Assembly: GCF_036227485.1 (NCBI RefSeq)
Contig: NZ_CP109479.1
Coordinates: 9,238,001 to 9,302,000 of the forward strand
Direction of reading: 5' to 3'
Length of the DNA: 64,000 nt
DNA from: Streptomyces sp. NBC_01451
GTDB taxonomy: Bacteria > Actinomycetota > Actinomycetes > Streptomycetales > Streptomycetaceae
The translations under genes and the position numbers were made by a program. Below the pieces are notes generated by a model that searched no databases, was not told where the DNA came from, and saw only the letters and a list, made by a program, of their open reading frames with translations. Positions within the stretch are counted from its first letter, which is position 1, and every line of letters begins with the position of its first letter. This document shows, piece by piece, positions 41,599-49,567 of the stretch.

Positions 41599-41754
41599 CG
41601 TGACCCGGCGCCGCCGGTCGACAGGCGTGTCGACGGCCTGCCCGGGCGGCTCACGCTCGACGAGCGGATCGCGCTGCCGCACGGTGTGTCCTGGCTCGGC
41701 GAGGCCACCGTCTTGCCGCAGGCCGTCGGGCCGGGTGAAGTCGGAGCAGTGACT
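41599..41754 (+). pseudogene. N-terminal relic of a GH3 beta-glucosidase
   Basis: RDPAPPVDRRVDGLPGRLTLDERIALPHG on the plus strand matches the N-terminal signature of GH3 beta-glucosidases (…RVDDLLGRLTLEEKIALL…). Only about 50 codons remain, running out after SWLGEATVLPQAVGPG; the catalytic domains are absent. An operator of the GAAGCGCTTC type lies 53 bases upstream, so its control site has outlived the gene. Confidence 0.55.
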
Positions 41755-41845
41755 CGACGGCCAACTGCGCCGCCATCGACCGGTGGAGGGCGCTGAGCAG
41801 CCCAACCGGACACGGACGATCCGGTGACGGAGTGACCCCGGTCGC

Positions 41846-41875
41846 GGGGCCGGGAAGCGATCGCTTCCCGGCCCC
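41846..41875. repeat. Perfect 30-bp palindrome
   Basis: Two perfect 15-base arms (41846-41860, 41861-41875) with no spacer, centred on GCGATCGC. It lies between the GH3 relic and the GH78 gene. It may be the old terminator of the lost gene. Confidence 0.6.
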
Positions 41876-41984
41876 TGTCCCCGCAGTCCCCTGCCAGGGT
41901 CGGAGCAGGGGCAGAGCGCATGCCACGGCATCGACTGCCCTGGCGCACAGGTGAGTTGGGCGCGTTGGGTGCGTTGGCCGGATG

Positions 41985-42017
41985 GGTGGGGCCCAGGGGC
42001 GGAACCCGGGCCCCACC
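41985..42017 (-). terminator. Hairpin terminator of the GH78 gene
   Basis: GGTGGGGCCC (41985-41994) pairs with GGGCCCCACC (42008-42017), with further GGG/CCC pairs inside the loop. It stands one base after the GH78 stop codon. Confidence 0.7.
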
Positions 42018-42018
42018 G

Positions 42019-45000
42019 TCAGGAATCCCTGCGCTCGACCTTCGTCGTGCCGGAGCCGACGGGCCCGATCCGCAGCACCGTACCGGTGAGGTCGGTGATG
42101 TACCTGACGGGCACCCGTCCTCGTCCGCCGGGTGCCGTTGCCGTCACCCGGTACTGCGCCGGGTGGGCATCACCGATCTCCACCTCAAGCACCGCGCTGG
42201 AGTTGGGCGGCACCGTCACCCGGGTCGTATGGGCGTCGGCCGACCGGTGCACGGCGACCCTGACCGGGCCGCGCACGGACGGCACCGTTCCCGTCGCCTC
42301 GGTCAGGGCGCCGGTCCTGGGACGGATGAGGAACTCCGACGCTCCGGGAGCGGTGACGCGGACACCGAGCACGTGCCGGGGGATCGTGTTCGCCGGAGCC
42401 GAGGCCCAGGCGTGGGAGAACGTCATGTTGGACTTCAGCGCGGGATCCCAGGCTTCCGTGACGATGGTGGCCTTCAGCTCGTCGAGCATGTGCAGCCACG
42501 AATTGGTCGCCGTGGAGGTGAGCAGCGCGAGTGCGGCGTCGGCGCGGCCGAGCCGGAAGAGGGCGTCGAGGAGGAACTGCGCGCCGTACACGCTCACCCG
42601 CATCCCGCCCGCCGCGAGCGTGTCGCCGAGCCGGCCGCGCACCTCGTCGTCGAGGGTGTCCGCGACGCCGAGGGCGACCGGGAAGGCGGTGGCGTGCTGG
42701 GCGCTGTGCGTGGTGCCCTCGCCGTCGAGGAACCGGCCGGCCGTGCTGTCGAGCAGGGTGGCGCGCATGGCGCCGGCGAGGGTGTCGGCACGTGTGCGCA
42801 GGGCCGTCGCGTCGTCGTCCTTGCCCAGTACCGCGGCGCACTTGGACAGAGCGTCGAAGGCCGCGTACTGGAAGGCGTTGACGACGGTGTTGACGTTCGT
42901 GAAGACATACCCGTCACGGCTGGCGGTCGGCCAGTCGACGAGGTCGCCCAGGTCCTGGCTGCTGCTGCCGGGCGCCTTGCGGACCAGGCCCTGGGAGTCC
43001 AGGTAGGCGGTGAGGTTCTTCGCGGCGAGCAGGTCGTAGTCCTTGGCGAGCTGCCGGTCGTCGCCGGTGGCGAGGTAGTCCTCCCAGGCGGACAGCGCGC
43101 ACATCAGCCGGTACTCGGTGGGCCAGGTGCCCTTGCGGACCAGGTAGTCGTTCGACCAGCGGGCCAGGGCGTAGGAGCGCTGGACGCCGTACTCGGAGAG
43201 CTGGTTGATCAGCGCGTCGCCCTCGTAGGGGCCGCGTTCCCGGGTCGGGGTGTCCGTGTAGAGATCGCCGCGGGTGGCCTCGATCGAGTAGCGGCACAGC
43301 TCCCAGACCCGGTCGAGGTCGGGGTCGGAGCTGCTGAAGGAGGACTCGCTGTCGTCCCAGTCGAGGCGCCAGGCCCGCCCGGTGACGACGGCCCCGGACA
43401 GATCGAGCGCCGTGCGCAGTTCGGCCCAGCGGAAACCGCGGTAACCCCAGTGCTCGAAACGCTGGCCGCCGTCGCGCAGGGTCCACACCTCGCGGTACGT
43501 GTTGGTGGCGCGCAGCTGGTACTTGACGGTGCCGTCCGCGTTCAGCTCCTCACCGAGGCGCACCTCGACGGTGTCGCCCGCGCTCCCGGTGACCTCCAGG
43601 GCCAGCCCGCCGACGATCTCCCGGCCGAGATCCACCAGCCAGCGGCCGTCGGCGACCTTGGTGACGGAGACGGGGGTGACATCGTGCAGTCGCGGCGGCT
43701 CGATGGGTGCCGGGACGAGGCCGCTGATCGCGGTGCGGACGACGGGAGCGTCCCACCCGCTGTCGTCGAAGCCGGGCCCGGTCCAGCCGACGGGTTCCCG
43801 CCGCAGGTCCCAGTACTCCTGGGGGACGGTGAAGTAGCTGCTGCCCGCACTGCCCTTCGCCGGCAGCAACCCGGCCTGGCGGCGCGCCTTCCAGTGGCTG
43901 CCCGAGGCGACGGTCGTCCGGCTGCCGTCGGTGTACGTGATCTCCAGCTGGGCCAGGAACTTCTGCTGCGAGGTCGTCCAGCAGAGGGCGGCCAGCGCGT
44001 TCGGTGTGCCGTCGCTCCGCAGGGTCGAGGTGATGTCGAACGCCTGGTACGCGGTACCGGTGCCGGAGCGCACGGAGGCGTGCCCGACGACCGTGCCGTT
44101 GCTCCACACCTTGGCCACGTACTGCCGGGCGGAGTCGGGGGAGGTGGCCGCGACGTAGAGGACGGCGGCGGCCACCGTCCTGCTCGCGGCGGTGGCGTAC
44201 TCGTGGCGCAGCAGCGCCCAGGTGTCGTCGGCCCCGTAGGAGGAGAGCGAGGTGGCGCCGGTGGGAAAGGTCAGCGTGCCGCCGGAGACGGTGCCGGCGG
44301 AGAAGGTGCCCTTGTCGGAGGCGAAGTCGTCGTCGAGGAGAACGGTTCCGTCGGCGGCGGTGAAGGTGATCCGGTCGTAGACCTGGGACTCGGTGAGGCC
44401 GTTGCGCAGGCCGATGTTGCCGGAGGTGTAGCGGGTGTCGGTGGTGGTGTCGACGACGCTGCCGTTCACCGTGGTGGTGAAGGCGGAGCCCGTCATGGTG
44501 ACAGCGAGGTCGGTCCACTCCCCGGCGGTGACGGCGAACGGCAGCCGGACCTCGCCGAGGACGGTGTACGTGCCGTTCACGCAGACGTGCTTGCGCAGGA
44601 CGCCGGTGCTGCCGGCGCGCAACTGCCACATGTAGTTGTTGGAGGTGTTCGCGGCGCGGAACCACACCCCGGCAGCCACAGCGGTGATCTTCAGACGGGC
44701 GGTGAAGGTGCCGTCGGTCATGACCGGCCCGGCCGGTGCCCAGATCGGCTCGGCCTCCCACTCCTCGTCGACCGAGGTGGCGAGCAGAGCGGGCTCCGAC
44801 CACGCGGAACGCCCTTCGCCCCAGCTGGCGACCCGCCACCAGTAGGCGGTTCGGGGCTGTAGCGGCGGCCCGCCGTAGGGGACGGCGGTCGAGTCTGCGG
44901 ACTTGAGCCTGCCCGAGTCCCAGACGAGGCGCTCGTCGGCGAAACCGTCCGGTGCGACGGCCAGTTGCAGCTGGTAGGCGCGCTGGACGGTGCCGGCGCA

Positions 45001-45225
45001 GAAGTCGGGCACCTGCCAGCTGAACCGGGGGTTCTGTCCTGCGCTCGTGCCGAGTGCCTGGGGGAGCAGATCGGCCATCGTCCCGGTCGGCAGGGGCGGG
45101 CGGCCGGGGGTCCTGGCGGTGCCAGGCCCGTCGGCGGCGAGTGCCGGGGGCCCGGTCAGCACGACCGAGGCGGCCGTGGTGCCACCGAGTTGGAGAAGTC
45201 TTCTACGCGACAGGTCCCAGGACAT
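42019..45225 (-). CDS. Tat-exported GH78 alpha-L-rhamnosidase
   Basis: Extracellular enzyme of 1068 residues that removes terminal alpha-L-rhamnose. A twin-arginine signal (SRRRLLQLGGTTAASVVLTG) is followed by a fibronectin-like N-domain. A LamG-like jelly-roll insert comes next at ~160-290 (DGTFTARLKITAVAAGVWFRAAN, VLLDDDFASDKG). Then come beta domains (SHWKARRQAGLLPAKG) and the (alpha/alpha)6 catalytic domain with DTPTRERGPYEGDALINQLSEYG holding conserved acidic residues and VTEAWDPALKSNMTFSHAWASAPA near the end. GAGGG precedes the ATG. A consensus promoter and LacI-type operators lie upstream. Confidence 0.93.
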   Translation of the reverse strand: MSWDLSRRRLLQLGGTTAASVVLTGPPALAADGPGTARTPGRPPLPTGTMADLLPQALGTSAGQNPRFSWQVPDFCAGTVQRAYQLQLAVAPDGFADERLVWDSGRLKSADSTAVPYGGPPLQPRTAYWWRVASWGEGRSAWSEPALLATSVDEEWEAEPIWAPAGPVMTDGTFTARLKITAVAAGVWFRAANTSNNYMWQLRAGSTGVLRKHVCVNGTYTVLGEVRLPFAVTAGEWTDLAVTMTGSAFTTTVNGSVVDTTTDTRYTSGNIGLRNGLTESQVYDRITFTAADGTVLLDDDFASDKGTFSAGTVSGGTLTFPTGATSLSSYGADDTWALLRHEYATAASRTVAAAVLYVAATSPDSARQYVAKVWSNGTVVGHASVRSGTGTAYQAFDITSTLRSDGTPNALAALCWTTSQQKFLAQLEITYTDGSRTTVASGSHWKARRQAGLLPAKGSAGSSYFTVPQEYWDLRREPVGWTGPGFDDSGWDAPVVRTAISGLVPAPIEPPRLHDVTPVSVTKVADGRWLVDLGREIVGGLALEVTGSAGDTVEVRLGEELNADGTVKYQLRATNTYREVWTLRDGGQRFEHWGYRGFRWAELRTALDLSGAVVTGRAWRLDWDDSESSFSSSDPDLDRVWELCRYSIEATRGDLYTDTPTRERGPYEGDALINQLSEYGVQRSYALARWSNDYLVRKGTWPTEYRLMCALSAWEDYLATGDDRQLAKDYDLLAAKNLTAYLDSQGLVRKAPGSSSQDLGDLVDWPTASRDGYVFTNVNTVVNAFQYAAFDALSKCAAVLGKDDDATALRTRADTLAGAMRATLLDSTAGRFLDGEGTTHSAQHATAFPVALGVADTLDDEVRGRLGDTLAAGGMRVSVYGAQFLLDALFRLGRADAALALLTSTATNSWLHMLDELKATIVTEAWDPALKSNMTFSHAWASAPANTIPRHVLGVRVTAPGASEFLIRPRTGALTEATGTVPSVRGPVRVAVHRSADAHTTRVTVPPNSSAVLEVEIGDAHPAQYRVTATAPGGRGRVPVRYITDLTGTVLRIGPVGSGTTKVERRDS

Positions 45226-45243
45226 CGGTGCACCCTCGGCTGG

Positions 45244-45255
45244 TGAAAGGTTTCA
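45244..45255. promoter_or_regulatory. Operator in the GH78 leader
   Basis: TGAAAGGTTTCA, a perfect palindrome located just downstream of the predicted transcription start. A related sequence, TTGAAACGATTTAA (45329-45342), lies upstream of the -35. Together they suggest a LacI-type TTGAAAC-N-TTTCAA repressor site pair. Confidence 0.6.
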
Positions 45256-45269
45256 ATGTGATTGCCCGG

Positions 45270-45298
45270 AGGTTAAGGTTCCGTGTTCGTCCAGTCAA
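45270..45298 (-). promoter_or_regulatory. Vegetative promoter of the rhamnosidase gene
   Basis: On the minus strand TTGACT (45298-45293), 17 bases, TAACCT (45275-45270). The start should fall near 45263, giving a short leader that includes the TGAAAGGTTTCA operator. Confidence 0.7.
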
Positions 45299-45571
45299 TC
45301 CCTTCAGCCCCTTTGGTTTCGCTGTGAATTGAAACGATTTAACCGGGTGGGAGTTCTCGGCACGACCGGTCAGCGGAAGGCACGGGCACCCCACGCGGGC
45401 GCGTGCGGGATGCCAGGCGAAGCCGTACCCGTCAGGCCAGTCAACGCTGCGAGCCACCAGCCGTGCCCACCATCGGGATGTCCCCCATTTCGTCCTGCGG
45501 TCATCCCTTAGGGGGTGGAGCCCGCAAAAACTCCTGTGCGCCGGTTCGCACACCTCTGCGATCATCCCGAA

Positions 45572-47749
45572 ATGGCGCACAGTCTCGAATCGCTGGTCAT
45601 CCGGCACACCCACCGCCTCTCCTCTCCCAAGGGCTCCACGGGTGAAGGAGCCACCGCCGCGCGGCAGTTCGACGCCGCCCTGACGTCCGTGGGCTTCAAA
45701 CTCTCCGCGGAACTGCTCGACCGGCTGTCCGGGCTTTCCGAGGCCGCGGTCGTGCACACCGCCAAGCGGACGCTGCGCACCGTGAGCGAGATGGTGGGGG
45801 ACCACGTCCGCCACAACTCGTACTTCATCGACTTCCCGGCGAACGTGCCGGGCACCGAAGAGTTCTGGACGCGGTGTGTGGCGAAGGCACTCGCCGACGA
45901 CAAGTCGCGCGAGAACGTGCTGACGCAGCTGGCCCACGGGGTGCTGGACCTGCTCAGCCTCCCGACGTACGGCCGCTACCGGCACACCTACGAGGAGCTG
46001 CTCGCGGCGCAGGACGAGCTGATCGCGTCGGCGGGCGACCGGGTGACCGTCCTGCACCTCGGGCGGGACCTGGACGACGAACTCACGGACCTGTACCTGG
46101 CCCTGGCGGGCAGCAGGACACCGCTGGGCGACGACCATCTGCGCGACCTCAGAACCCTCGCCGAGCAGTGCGCGCTCGGCCCCCAGCCGCAGTCGATCCC
46201 GGTCCGGGAGAACCGGGCGGTCGTCAACGAGGCCCGTCTCGCGGTCGGGGCGGACCTCCTGCTGGACACCGTCACCGATGTGCTGAGGCTTGCCTGCGCA
46301 CTGTCGGGCGGCGACGTGACATTGCAGGAGCCGACCCGGTTCCGGGCGCTCTCGCGGCCGGTCCGCCGTGCGCTGCTCGCGGGTCTCGACGCCGTGGTCG
46401 CGGCGAACCCCGCGAAGCTGGCCGACGTACACGCGCACCGGGAGCCCTTCAAGCGGCTCGGCGAGCGGCTCCATCCGCACGAGTACCCGCGCTGGCCGCA
46501 CGCCGCGGACGTGTTCGCCGTAGCGCGGGGCGAGAAGGAGGCGCTGTCCTTCGACAGCCGCGTCGAGAAACTGCTCGACGAGTCCGACGCACTCGGTGCC
46601 CTGCAACTCCTCAAGGCCGCTCCCGGCAAGCTGTTCCGTGCCCTGGACCTCCTGCTGCGCGTCGCCGCCGACCAGGAGGAACGGGACGCGGTGGTGGCCG
46701 CCGCGGTACAGGTCGCTCCCGAGGTCTCCGGCCGGGTCGTCCTCTCGGTCCGTGAGCACTTGCTCAACCGCGGCCGGGAGACCGACCAGCCCCGCATCTT
46801 CGTCAACCGGCGAGGGCGCGCCTGGGTCCGTGCCGACCACCGGCCGCCCGTGCCGGCCCCGGACCGCGACCGTCTGATGGCCGCCCTCGACACCGAGACG
46901 CGCCGCCGGCTCCCGACACCGGGCCGACTGCTGATCGACCCCGACGTCCTCGACGTGGCACTCCCGCTCAGCGGCCGGGCGACCGCGTCCGGCCTCGGCG
47001 TACTGCCACGAGGCTCGGTCTCGCCGGTCGACGGCGAACGGCTGCGCTTCTTCGTCTACTGGAAGGAGACCGCGGCGCGGACGGACTACGACCTCTCGGC
47101 GCTGCTTCTCCACGCCGACTACAGCACCGACTCCTGGCTGTCCTACACGTCGCTCAGGGCTGTCGGGGGCAGGCACTCGGGCGATGTCACCGAGGCACCC
47201 GACGGGGCCTCGGAGTTCATCGACCTGTCCCTGGACCGGGTCCGCAGTACGTTCATCGTTCCGCAGGTCAACATTTACGCGGGGGAGGGCTTCGAGGAGG
47301 TCGAGGAGTCGTTCTTCGGTTTCATGCTGCGCGAGGGTGCGCAGAAGGGACGGCCGTTCGAACCGCGCACGGTGCGGATGAAGTCGGAGCTGCGCGGTGT
47401 GGGCCGAGTCGCGCTGCCGCTGGTCTTCCGGCGGGAGGACGACGGCCGGTGGCGCGCGAAGTGGCTGCACCTGTATCTGAAGGGCATCTCGTCCGCCAAC
47501 CAGGTCGAGGAGAACCAGGTGTCGGTGTCCAAGGTGGTGCGCGCCCTCGTCGAACGCGAGCAGCTGACGGTGGGGTACCTGATCGACCTGATGTCCTGCG
47601 CTGCCACGGCGGGGGACGTGCACCTGTGGGACGGCGAGAATGTTCCGGACGAGCCCGTGACGTACATCGGTCTCGAACGCCCCGAAGGACTGCACCCGGA
47701 CTCCCGGATAGTCACCCTCGAAAATCTGCGCGACTTGATCCCGGCCTGA
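45572..47749 (+). CDS. Large protein with C-terminal TerD-type domain
   Basis: Cytoplasmic protein of 725 residues from ATG 45572 (MAHSLESLVIRHTHRL); a GTG at 45515 is less likely. The first ~500 residues are mostly helical (LSAELLDRLSGLSEAAVVHTAKRTLRTVSEMVG; YGRYRHTYEELLAAQDELI) and resemble the long proteins annotated as MXAN_6230/SCO0854 type, but I see no RING cysteines. The last ~190 residues have the TerD pattern: DLSALLLHADYSTDSWLSYTSL, GRHSGDVTEAPDGASEFIDLSLDRV and a closing IPA. TerD domains bind calcium and act in chemical-stress and phage-resistance systems. No other ter gene is in the window. Confidence 0.75.
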   Translation: MAHSLESLVIRHTHRLSSPKGSTGEGATAARQFDAALTSVGFKLSAELLDRLSGLSEAAVVHTAKRTLRTVSEMVGDHVRHNSYFIDFPANVPGTEEFWTRCVAKALADDKSRENVLTQLAHGVLDLLSLPTYGRYRHTYEELLAAQDELIASAGDRVTVLHLGRDLDDELTDLYLALAGSRTPLGDDHLRDLRTLAEQCALGPQPQSIPVRENRAVVNEARLAVGADLLLDTVTDVLRLACALSGGDVTLQEPTRFRALSRPVRRALLAGLDAVVAANPAKLADVHAHREPFKRLGERLHPHEYPRWPHAADVFAVARGEKEALSFDSRVEKLLDESDALGALQLLKAAPGKLFRALDLLLRVAADQEERDAVVAAAVQVAPEVSGRVVLSVREHLLNRGRETDQPRIFVNRRGRAWVRADHRPPVPAPDRDRLMAALDTETRRRLPTPGRLLIDPDVLDVALPLSGRATASGLGVLPRGSVSPVDGERLRFFVYWKETAARTDYDLSALLLHADYSTDSWLSYTSLRAVGGRHSGDVTEAPDGASEFIDLSLDRVRSTFIVPQVNIYAGEGFEEVEESFFGFMLREGAQKGRPFEPRTVRMKSELRGVGRVALPLVFRREDDGRWRAKWLHLYLKGISSANQVEENQVSVSKVVRALVEREQLTVGYLIDLMSCAATAGDVHLWDGENVPDEPVTYIGLERPEGLHPDSRIVTLENLRDLIPA

Positions 47750-47848
47750 GTGTTAGCGTTGCCCTTGGCGAGGCCATGAAGGGGCTTCCTTCTCATTCAC
47801 TTTCCATGAACCCAAGTCCTTTCGCTTTCCTCGCCCTCGAACTCGTCC

Positions 47849-47880
47849 GGGAGGCGCCCACGTGGCGCCTCCCAGGTTTT
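47849..47880 (+). terminator. Rho-independent-like terminator after the TerD-type gene
   Basis: GGGAGGCGCC (47849-47858) and GGCGCCTCCC (47864-47873), 10-bp stem with a 5-base loop, followed by AGGTTTT. This is one of the few terminators here with a T-run. It ends a 3' untranslated stretch of about 100 bases. Confidence 0.7.
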
Positions 47881-48350
47881 GTGTGAACCCCTCGACGGTC
47901 ACCGGAACAGCGTTCCGACCCGACCGGCACACATCGCGCCGGGACCCTCGACAGAGGTTCGCGCCCGCGTCGAACAACGCTTCGCGGGACGCTGAGGTGA
48001 CCGCCCGCCGAGCTTGCTGAACCCACGGGCCGCGGCGGCGTCTCCGCCGCTGGGCCGTCGGCGCCCGGGCTGCCTGTCGCCGTGGCCGACCTTCCCGCCC
48101 GTCGTCTCGGCCTGCCGCGCGAGTTCGCCGAACGCGTCGCCCCACCTCGCCCGTCGCCCAACTCACCTCTGATGACGCGGCCTTCGTTCACGGCGCGGTC
48201 CCGGCACCCTCAGCACCGGACAGTCCCCATCCGCGCCACCGACGCACGACGTAAGGCACCACGCGCGCGGGCTTGCCACAACTCGCCGGACTGGATACGC
48301 CGTTGACCGGCAGCAGGGGCACGGCGTGCCCAGGGACGGTGTCTCGGCGA
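47881..48350. other. Region without recognisable gene
   Basis: I see no supportable gene in these ~470 bases. Open frames on both strands lack ribosome sites and coding bias, and there is a small GC-rich hairpin near 48030-48050. Confidence 0.5.
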
Positions 48351-49013
48351 TCAGTTCACGTCGGCCTGGTCGTCGGCGGGAACCGCTGGCGACGGTGTCG
48401 GGGCCTGGGTGTCGGTGGTGGTGTAGTAGACGGAGTTGCCCTGCTTGGTGCGCTGGGCAAGGCTCTTGGCGACGAGGCCTTCGACCGTGGTGCGTACGAC
48501 GGTGGGCTTGATATTGCGGTCGGGGTGGGCCTGGCCGAGTGCGGTGGCGATCTCGGCCGCGGAGCGGGGTTCCTTCTGGTCGGTGAGGTGGCGGCGGATC
48601 AGCTCCACGAGGGTGGGCTGCGCCGTCTTCGAGGCCGTCGCCTTGGCTGCTGACTCGGGCTTCTTGGCGGCAGGCTTCTTGACCGCCTCGCCGCCCTGCG
48701 CGACGGCAGCCTTCTTGGCCCGCACCCGCTTGCCCGCACCGGGCTGAGAAGGGGCCTTCTGGCGAGGCACTGAGGGCGCCGCGTCCGCTTCGGGGACGGG
48801 CTGGGCGGCGGTGTCGGTGGCGCCGAGTGCGTTGCGCATGTTCGTCAGCACGGTGTGGTCGTGTCGCAGGGCGCGCAGTTGTTCCTGCAGCGCGTCGATC
48901 TCCGCGCCGATACGGTCCTGCTCCTTGACATTGCGCTCAAGGTCGTTGCCCACCTGGGCAATGTATTGCGATGTCAGTTCGGTGGTGGGTGTGGGTGTCT
49001 TGCTGTCAGGCAT
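48351..49013 (-). CDS. Coiled-coil, Lys/Ala-rich, winged-helix protein
   Basis: Cytoplasmic protein of 220 residues. Residues ~15-65 form a coiled coil (YIAQVGNDLERNVKEQDRIGAEIDALQEQLRALRHD). Residues ~85-130 are a basic Lys/Ala/Pro-rich linker of histone-H1-like composition (GKRVRAKKAAVAQ, VKKPAAKKPESAAKA). Residues ~130-200 form a winged helix (TLVELIRRHLTDQKEPRSAAEIATALG; NIKPTVVRTTVEGLVAKSLAQRTKQGNSVYYT). The layout suggests a nucleoid-associated or multimeric DNA-binding protein; no family is recognised. GAGGAAAGG lies 7-15 bases before the ATG. Confidence 0.75.
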   Translation of the reverse strand: MPDSKTPTPTTELTSQYIAQVGNDLERNVKEQDRIGAEIDALQEQLRALRHDHTVLTNMRNALGATDTAAQPVPEADAAPSVPRQKAPSQPGAGKRVRAKKAAVAQGGEAVKKPAAKKPESAAKATASKTAQPTLVELIRRHLTDQKEPRSAAEIATALGQAHPDRNIKPTVVRTTVEGLVAKSLAQRTKQGNSVYYTTTDTQAPTPSPAVPADDQADVN

Positions 49014-49567
49014 GATGCTGGCCTTTCCTCGGGGCGAGTCTGCGGGCTGTGAAGTAGCTTGCAGATCAGGCGCAGGGCTGGGCGGTTGTTCAGCAGGGCT
49101 TGAAGGAGTCTTGTGTGGGTCGCACCTGGCTGCAGGCTGTCCCCGGTGTAGAGATACTACGGGCGGGCGGAGTTGGTTGTTCGGCGGAGTTCTGGTTGCG
49201 TCCGGGGAACGTGAAGCCGAACCGGCGTGGAACTCACCCCGGAAGCCGACGCGGAACCTGTCGCGAATCAACGGCCGAACCCTCGCTCAGGCATCCGCTC
49301 AGGCATCGGCGGCGTACCGCCGGAAGTCGCGCATCCACTGGGGCGGGTAACGTCCGCACCCTGGCGAGGCCGGTCGGCGCCAGCCGGATCGTCGGGCTCG
49401 GGCGCGGTCGGCAAGCAGACCCCTGACTGTGAGGCGGCCAGAACTCCTGGGTTCAGGCGGACATCCGTCGCAGGCGGTCTGCCACCAGGACCGGCGACAG
49501 CGCCGCCGGAGTGCGAAGGGCAGGGGCTTCGAGCTGTCCCGGTGTCTGCCGTCCGGGGTGCGGGGCG
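49014..49567. other. Region without clear gene
   Basis: About 550 bases between two minus-strand genes. I find only fragments: a direct repeat (two copies of CGCTCAGGCATC near 49284-49307), and a short minus-strand ending YPPQWMRDFRRYAADA before a stop at 49299 that could be the C-terminus of a lost gene. No complete gene is supportable. Confidence 0.45.

Noticed and set aside
41920..44862. 980-codon open frame on the plus strand
   Set aside because: It is the mirror of the GH78 rhamnosidase gene; its translation is rich in Gly/Arg/Val without motifs, as expected for antisense of high-GC coding DNA.
47750..47880. Possible small RNA after the TerD-type gene
   Set aside because: The hairpin with T-run is well explained as the gene's terminator; no promoter for a separate RNA is visible.
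47793..48191. 132- and 137-codon minus-strand frames
   Set aside because: Arg/Pro-rich without ribosome sites or family motifs; probably non-coding.
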